The position numbers and the translations under genes are program-made. The notes under the pieces are model-generated. The model saw only the letters and a program-made list of their open reading frames with translations, was not told where the DNA came from and made no database searches. 64,000 nt of DNA, from assembly GCA_029204225.1 (NCBI GenBank), contig CM055098.1, forward strand, positions 23,129,367 through 23,193,366, written 5' to 3'. Every line of letters starts with the position of its first letter. Within the stretch, counting starts at the first letter, position 1. The DNA comes from Diphasiastrum complanatum (lineage: Eukaryota > Streptophyta > Lycopodiopsida > Lycopodiales > Lycopodiaceae). Below are positions 58,639-64,000 of the stretch, one piece after another.

Positions 58639-59290
58639 CTGAAAAACAGCAAAACATACAATGCATCCCATACGGAAAAAATCTACATTGATCACTGAAA
58701 TACTGACAAAAAGCAACAAACATAGCAGCTTTCATTATTTTAATAGTGAACCACACAAAACAATTTGATTACACAAGAATAGCGAAGTATAACTATGAAT
58801 TCCAAATATGCTAGGATACTAGATAAATTTGAGCCGATAAAATATAAAAAGAATGCAGGCAGATAGCAAAAAAATCAAAAGAGCTGTAATTGGCAAGGGC
58901 CAAGGCCTTTTACATGCTTGCAAACTCAAGGCAGTTGCATAGCAGAAATAAATCTGGATAGGCGTACCCACTCAAACCATACAACAAGATCGGTTTGAAA
59001 AGGGTGAGTCTGATGTACTTCATGACAGTGATTAGCACCGTGAAACCCATACGTTCACACAAACTACAACCTAATGAGCCAAAGTTCACCAGATGGATAA
59101 CTTTCAAAAGAAATAAAATTACCATGAAGCTATGATCAATCATGCCCAGATTTTCAAAGCATTCACAGAAGAATGAGAATAAATTAACTAATTTCAAAGG
59201 TAACTGCCACAGCATGGTCAAATTTCAAGAACCAACCATAGCCATCTTGAGGTTCCACTTCTGCAACCGGCGCATTTTGTCAATCATCAT
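58639..59290. other. Putative 5'-UTR intron of CID4, proximal part
   Basis: Acceptor-like TGCTGTTTTTCAG at 58639-58651 (minus). No coding sequence seen. Confidence 0.45.
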
Positions 59291-59299
59291 CACATGCTA

Positions 59300-61054
59300 C
59301 TGGTCAATAGATCCATATTTTTGCACTTCATATTTGCAGCAATGTCAAAATTCAAATGTGGAAACCAATGAGTTCCAAAAAGATTTCGATTCTTTTTCAG
59401 CACCAACTAAAGGAAAGGATATTGAAAATAACTACATACAGGCAAGCACTGCCCAAGATGTATCTCAGGAGTTTGATTCATTGGTTATTCGCTTAACTGG
59501 TTCGATTCAAGGCAATACTCTTTCAATATTATTGGATAGTGGTTGTTCTCACACACACTCGGATTGTCACTAAGTTGAAATCGAAATCCAAGCCCAGTTC
59601 TCACCGATATACTATTGAATTGGCTAATGGTTCAACTTTTCTATGTGATCAAATGATCCTTGGATTATCATTTCGCATCCAATCTTACATGGATAAACTT
59701 GACTTTCAAGTCATGGAACTTAGACGTTATGATCTCATATTGGGACAATAATGGTTAATCCAATATGATCCTCAAATCAGTTTTTGAAGTCATATGATTC
59801 AGTTAGCTTATCAAGATAGGATTTTCGAATTACAAGGTGATCGCGATCCCCCTACTACCACTCTTCCAGCATTGCAAGTTAAACATGTGCGAATCAAGGA
59901 AACTGAACTTTTTGCAATTTTTGTTTCCTAAATAGAAACAAAAACGACTTCTACTGAGACTACTACTTACTTGGAACAGCCCTTCTTTGCTCCTTATTTG
60001 GATTTGTTTCCCGACAAGTTACCTCCAGAACTACCTCCTCGTAGGGCAGTTGACCATCCAATTTATTTATTGCCTGGTCATACTCCTATTCGTGCTACCT
60101 ATCGGGTTTCTTTCAAAGAACCCCAGGAAATACAAACCCAACTGACAGACCTTTTTTCTTAAATTAGCGAACTTGTATCATAAGTTTGTACATCACTTTA
60201 CCATAATACTCACATCACCATAATACTCAGATTCCTGTTGTTGTTGACCTTTTTTTCTAAAATGGCACATTTCATACCTTGTAAGAGAAAAGCCACAACA
60301 TCTGATGTTGTTAGTTTTTTCTTACAACATATTTTTCGCCTACATGGTTTGCCAAAAACCATTATTACTAATCAAAATCCTAAGTTCACTACTGTGTTGC
60401 AGCGGATCGCGATCCGCTGCAAAAACAATCCGGATCGTGCGATCCGGATCGCAAAAAAATTTGCAAATTTTTTTGTCATTGTGGAGGGATCCACAGCTAG
60501 TTGCAATCCAAATGACCAATGAATAGCAGCAGAAATATTGAGGCAGATACAAATGAAATGATTAGCCAATGTTATATTTGCAAATCCGTATCTGCAAAAC
60601 CAATTTGCTTCAGTATCTGATAAAGTGACTAGCAGATGTTGGGGGTTAACTATTTAAAACCAAGCAATAGAACCGCTCTTTTGAAATCCTTTCACATGAT
60701 ACCCCATATTGGCAGGTTTGAAATCAAAAAAACAAAAAAAAATTGCATTCTGGGAAACCCTAATGGGAAATCCCGGATCACGTTCCGGAACGCGGGCTGC
60801 ATCTTTGGTTCACTAGTAGCTTTTGGACTTTTTTATTTCAATCTTCGGGCACTAAACTACTATTTAGCACCCCGTATCATACTAAAACTGACCGTCAAAC
60901 AAAACGTGTGAATCAAGTTCTAGAAGAAATGTTGTGTCACTATATTCAACGACGTCTTTCGTCATGGGAAGAATATTTGAGTTTAGTCGAATTTGCCTAT
61001 AATTATCATTTCATTCTGCTATCAACATGACACCTTCCCAAGAGGCCTATGAAC
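59300..61054 (+). mobile_element. Ty3/gypsy remnant G in the CID4 5' intron
   Basis: Protease LSILLDSGCSHTHSD at about 59520-59560, then FRIQSYMDKLDFQVMELRR and DLILGQ; RT start FAPYLDLFPDKLPPELPPRR and DHPIYLLPGHTPIRATYRVS (60.0-60.12 kb). RT and RNase H are then missing; integrase FSKMAHFIPCKRKATTSDV and RLHGLPKTII follows at 60.25 kb, is interrupted by a MITE, and resumes with SFWTFLFQSS, STPYHTKTDRQTKRVNQVL (usual DGQTERVN) and WEEYLSLVEFAYN. LINE-e cuts it at about 61054. No LTRs seen. Confidence 0.82.
60393..60808 (-). mobile_element. MITE copy 2 (416 bp, 8-bp target duplication)
   Basis: Flanked by TTCACTAC (60385-60392) and TTCACTAG (60809-60816), an 8-bp duplication with one mismatch, as hAT elements make. 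Removing it restores the integrase frame KFTTSFW. The left tip is a perfect 26-bp palindrome (60397-60422) centred on GATCGCGATC; the other tip carries GCTGCA. It has no coding capacity. Confidence 0.85.
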
Positions 61055-61850
61055 AAACTCCTATTCGTGGAGACAGGGTGTTTCCAAGGAATCCCTCATA
61101 TGAGCAGACTTTGTCAGATGTGCACATTAGGGGAGGTGGAGTCGGAGGAGCATTTTCTATTCAGATGCCCCGTCTATTATGAGATTCGTGGACATTATCA
61201 CTGTCTTTTCCAAGATTCTCCAGTTACATTGCGCTCACTCATTTCATATGTTGACCCTTGATGTGTTGCATTGATGTTGCGTGAGATGTTCCTCCTCCGT
61301 TCCCAGCAGACCCTGATTACCTCCTTTTTTCAAGGAGGCGCTCCAGAGAAGATATTGATGCCAACATTTTGTCCGAGGATGAGTCAGATATCTTATCTCG
61401 GGATGTTCACCATGATCGCCGACAACACACTGTTTCCAGACCACACATTATGGCTACACAGAGACTTCGCCTATCTAGAGCTCACGTACACCGGCCCTCC
61501 TCGTTAGTTCGTGCATCTTCATCATCATCATCATCTTCTATCCTTGCTTTTTTCAACAGTGGTCCTGCAGTGACATGATACGATCTATCCTACAGTTCAG
61601 ACAGTTATTGTACAGCTTTAGATATATGATTCCCCATTGTACCATATCTCAGACTTTCATGTCTTGAGGGTAGATGAGATACTTTATTAATATCTAGTTG
61701 TTGTTGTTGTTTGATAATGGAGACATTCATATGCTTTCAGTATTTATCACACTTGAGATGTACTTACTTTGTCTTATGTGCCTTTTGGCATTAAAAGACA
61801 TTAATCAAGCTTTCTTTCTTTCTTTCTCTCTCTCTCTCTCTCTTCTGGGC
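61055..61850 (+). mobile_element. LINE-e: 3' end of a non-LTR element
   Basis: 5'-truncated to the C-terminus of ORF2: CQMCTLGEVESEEHFLFRCP (CCHC knuckle), VYYEIRGHYHCLFQDSPVTL, VALMLREMFLLRS. The 3' UTR ends with hairpin TGCCTTTTGGCA (61779-61790), AAAAGACATTAATCAAGC and a TTTC/CT tail to about 61844. Inserted into gypsy G. Confidence 0.88.
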
Positions 61851-61852
61851 CG

Positions 61853-61965
61853 AAACGGACCCTTGCAGCAGATATCCAGCAAGGACCCTTGCAGCAGATA
61901 TCCAGCAAGACCGGTTCGAACCGGACCCTACCGATTCGAAGGCATGAACCGCGGTTCGCGGCTCG
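61853..61965. repeat. 26-bp tandem duplication and short palindromes
   Basis: GGACCCTTGCAGCAGATATC with CAGCAA occurs twice in tandem (61858-61909), followed by palindrome CCGGTTCGAACCGG (61911-61924) and GAACCGCGGTTCGCGG (61947-61962). Immediately follows the LINE-e tail. Origin unknown; GC- and palindrome-rich like the MITE tips. Confidence 0.6.
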
Positions 61966-63480
61966 TCGTAACTATGCTCGGATTGCCATCTGCTAGCCAA
62001 CTTTAGAATCATATCCTTGCATACTATGGTTTCTAAATTTTCATTGTATTGGCACCTCAGGCTTACTCTCATATCTTTTTAAGACTGCTACTGGCTATAT
62101 TTGGCGAGCTGTATGAGTTGACCTTAGTATGCCTGTTCTGCCAAAACATTGCCTTTGAGTTGCCAAAAAGTGAAAGCGAACCCAAAGATTAACTTTGAAT
62201 ATCAATTAGCAGCAAGCTCCAGTTATAAGTCTGTGTCATGGTTTATTAGCAAGTGAACCTATTTTCCAAGGCTGGCATAAACTCCAGTAACCGATGCTGG
62301 CGTCGGACGGCTGTAAAAAGCCTTCAGAAGTCTAAATATTTTAAACTTTAAAATCTTTAGAAACGTAATTTAGAAGCGTAGTACGTAAACTTCTGAGAAG
62401 AACACTAACTGCATATCGATATTTGCTAAGGAAACTATAGGTCCACAACACGATGATTGCATTTTGAACTATGATGCGAGGGTTCTTTTGACCCCTCTGA
62501 TGTTTTTTCGCTTCTTGTGGGTGCTGTGACTTGATATGTCGGTGTATCTCAGTTCTTCAGAATCCTGCTGCACTACCATTGCCCATTCTATGTGTATTGC
62601 AAAGTCTGCACTGCAACAACAGAACTGGTGTACTATCATGAATAGCCACACATTCGCTAAGCTCTATGGCTCCATCGTAAAAGAAAGCACCCGATCAAGA
62701 AAACTCTGAATCTTAGAGCAAAAATACCAAACTAAACCTTCCATTGGATCACTTTGTGTAATCAAAAAGAGTCTATTGTATATATTCCAAGTGTCGTAAC
62801 ACATGGAACCTCCAAAAACGGGACTACCTTCATTCAATGCAATGATGTTTGACGAAACCAGCAATAACTGCCATCGTGTTTGTACTTTCACTGCTTATAT
62901 CAATTCTAATTTAAGTGAGACTGAAATACCTTCTATGCAGTGAAGTTACAAAAAAAAAAAAACAGCTTATCTACACTTATCTACAGAACATGACGAAATT
63001 TTCCATCTGCTAGATAACGCCCGTGTAGAGCATTACCGCACCTTAGTTAAATCTAGAAGCCGAAGTTCAGCTCGCATCAACTTTGCCCGCTCAAGTTTGT
63101 CCCAAAAGGCTTAATCAGGGTAATTCTTCTGCCTCAGTAGTAACAATGGTTTTTCCAGAGAAAGCAACCATTCGCTTTGTAATTAGGGTTAGCTGCGCAA
63201 AATAATACCGCACTTAAAAAGGAGGGACTTCAAGGAAACGAGAGTCATCAAGCCCAGATTTCTAAAAGCCTTTCACAAAAGCCAAAACACAAAGCTTGTG
63301 TCAAAAGTCAGTAAGAAGCATTACACGATCAAAGTCATATTGAAACCATCCCTGGCAATTCAAATTCAACCAGTTTCGTGATAGTTGGATGAAAAGAGAG
63401 CACACAGAACAAAACATAGCATATTAACGGTACCAAAGATAAGTTTGACAAGTTACAAATCTCAAGAGAAAGAGTACTGA
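61966..63480. other. Distal part of the putative CID4 5' intron
   Basis: No gene or repeat recognised. Confidence 0.4.
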
Positions 63481-63667
63481 GTGAAATCCTGAACTGCGGA
63501 GAAGCTAGTGTTAGCAGAAAATTAAGCGCAAAAGAGACGTGAAGTGAGGGGGGATTGCCGAGAGCAGGGATAGAGCAGAGAAAAGGGAAACGGTTAAAAA
63601 GAAATAGCAGAGCGTGAAAATACAAACGAATGCAGCAAACCAGAAGAGGAAACCAGAAGAGGAAAAT

Positions 63668-63711
<44 letters not shown>

Positions 63712-63985
63712 TTCCAGTAATAATGGTAAGAGAATGAATTCTCTAGGACTCGAGGAAGGAAGGAAGGCACGACTCAGGAGGGTAAAACCCCAAAAGGTGA
63801 GAGAATGTGGGCAATGATATAAGAAAAAAGGATTTTTATTGATCCATGTTTGTCTTAAAGGGCGTTTGAACTGCATTTGAAATGCTTGAAAATGACGTGC
63901 ATTTAGAAATTTTTAGGGAGAGAACATGTGACTTTAGAAATTCATAGAAAAGAGAAGTTTTTAGAAAGAGAAAGATATAAAAGAG
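63480..63985 (-). promoter_or_regulatory. Candidate CID4 promoter/first 5'-UTR exon
   Basis: On the minus strand this is strongly pyrimidine-rich, with a (CT)n run at 63667-63707 and TATA-like TTTTATATC at about 63972-63980. Such CT-rich leaders are common in plant genes, and it lies in the right direction upstream of the CID4 ATG. Placement is inference; no donor site could be fixed. Confidence 0.3.
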
Positions 63986-64000
63986 CAATAGAGAGGAGTA

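Noticed and set aside
63614-63817. Short plus-strand ORF with a Glu-Arg repeat
   Set aside because: Its repeat is the translation of the (GA)n microsatellite in the probable minus-strand 5' leader.

Overview
The window is nuclear DNA of a higher plant, very probably a seed plant; I cannot name the species. Four things support this. A multi-exon minus-strand gene encodes a plant ataxin-2 homologue (CID3/CID4 type, with Lsm, LsmAD and PAM2 parts). Five retrotransposon primer-binding sites match plant initiator tRNA-Met. Ty3/gypsy elements carry chromodomain-type integrase ends. There are CT/GA microsatellites and a CCCTAAA array. No bacterial, phage or CRISPR features were seen.

The only host gene I can support runs on the minus strand from an ATG at 58531 to about 15.6 kb. 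Twelve coding exons join with consistent GT-AG borders and phases to give an open reading frame of 828 codons, followed by one uncertain terminal exon. The gene is about 43 kb long because introns 5 and 6 (about 19.0 and 17.4 kb) and a 5'-UTR intron are packed with transposons. None of the recognised elements breaks a coding exon. A 22-codon upstream ORF lies in the 5' UTR.

Left flank (1-15541): a LINE endonuclease fragment (LINE-a) is interrupted by an old Ty3/gypsy element (A). A is in turn interrupted by a younger, complete Ty3/gypsy element (B, 4845-11245) with 358-bp LTRs and a 5-bp target duplication. A ends abruptly at about 12.05 kb in the truncated LTR of a third, internally deleted chromovirus-like element (C), whose intact 3' LTR ends at 15541, next to the 3' end of the host gene.

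Inside the gene, left to right: a degenerate minus-strand gypsy (16.5-18.1 kb); a minus-strand copia (F, 22.0-25.0 kb) fused to a plus-strand copia (D, 25.0-31.2 kb); two minus-strand LINEs in tandem (31.2-36.3 kb); a MITE; a 5'-truncated LINE with a nearly open RT (38.9-41.5 kb); a minus-strand hAT transposase pseudogene (41.6-44.9 kb); a hairpin repeat; a LINE split by a non-autonomous copia (E, 48.9-54.0 kb, TSD TTGTG). In the 5'-UTR intron there is a gypsy remnant (59.3-61.1 kb) carrying a 416-bp hAT-type MITE with an 8-bp target duplication, followed by another LINE 3' end.

Most interesting observations: a LINE family that ends in a small, apparently covarying stem-loop followed by a CT-rich microsatellite rather than poly(A); a palindrome-tipped MITE family in three copies; copia E, whose degenerate interior sits between about 98% identical LTRs and so looks trans-mobilised; paired LTRs of copia D carrying (AC)n in one copy and (AG)n in the other; and two sequence-level fusions between unrelated LTR elements.
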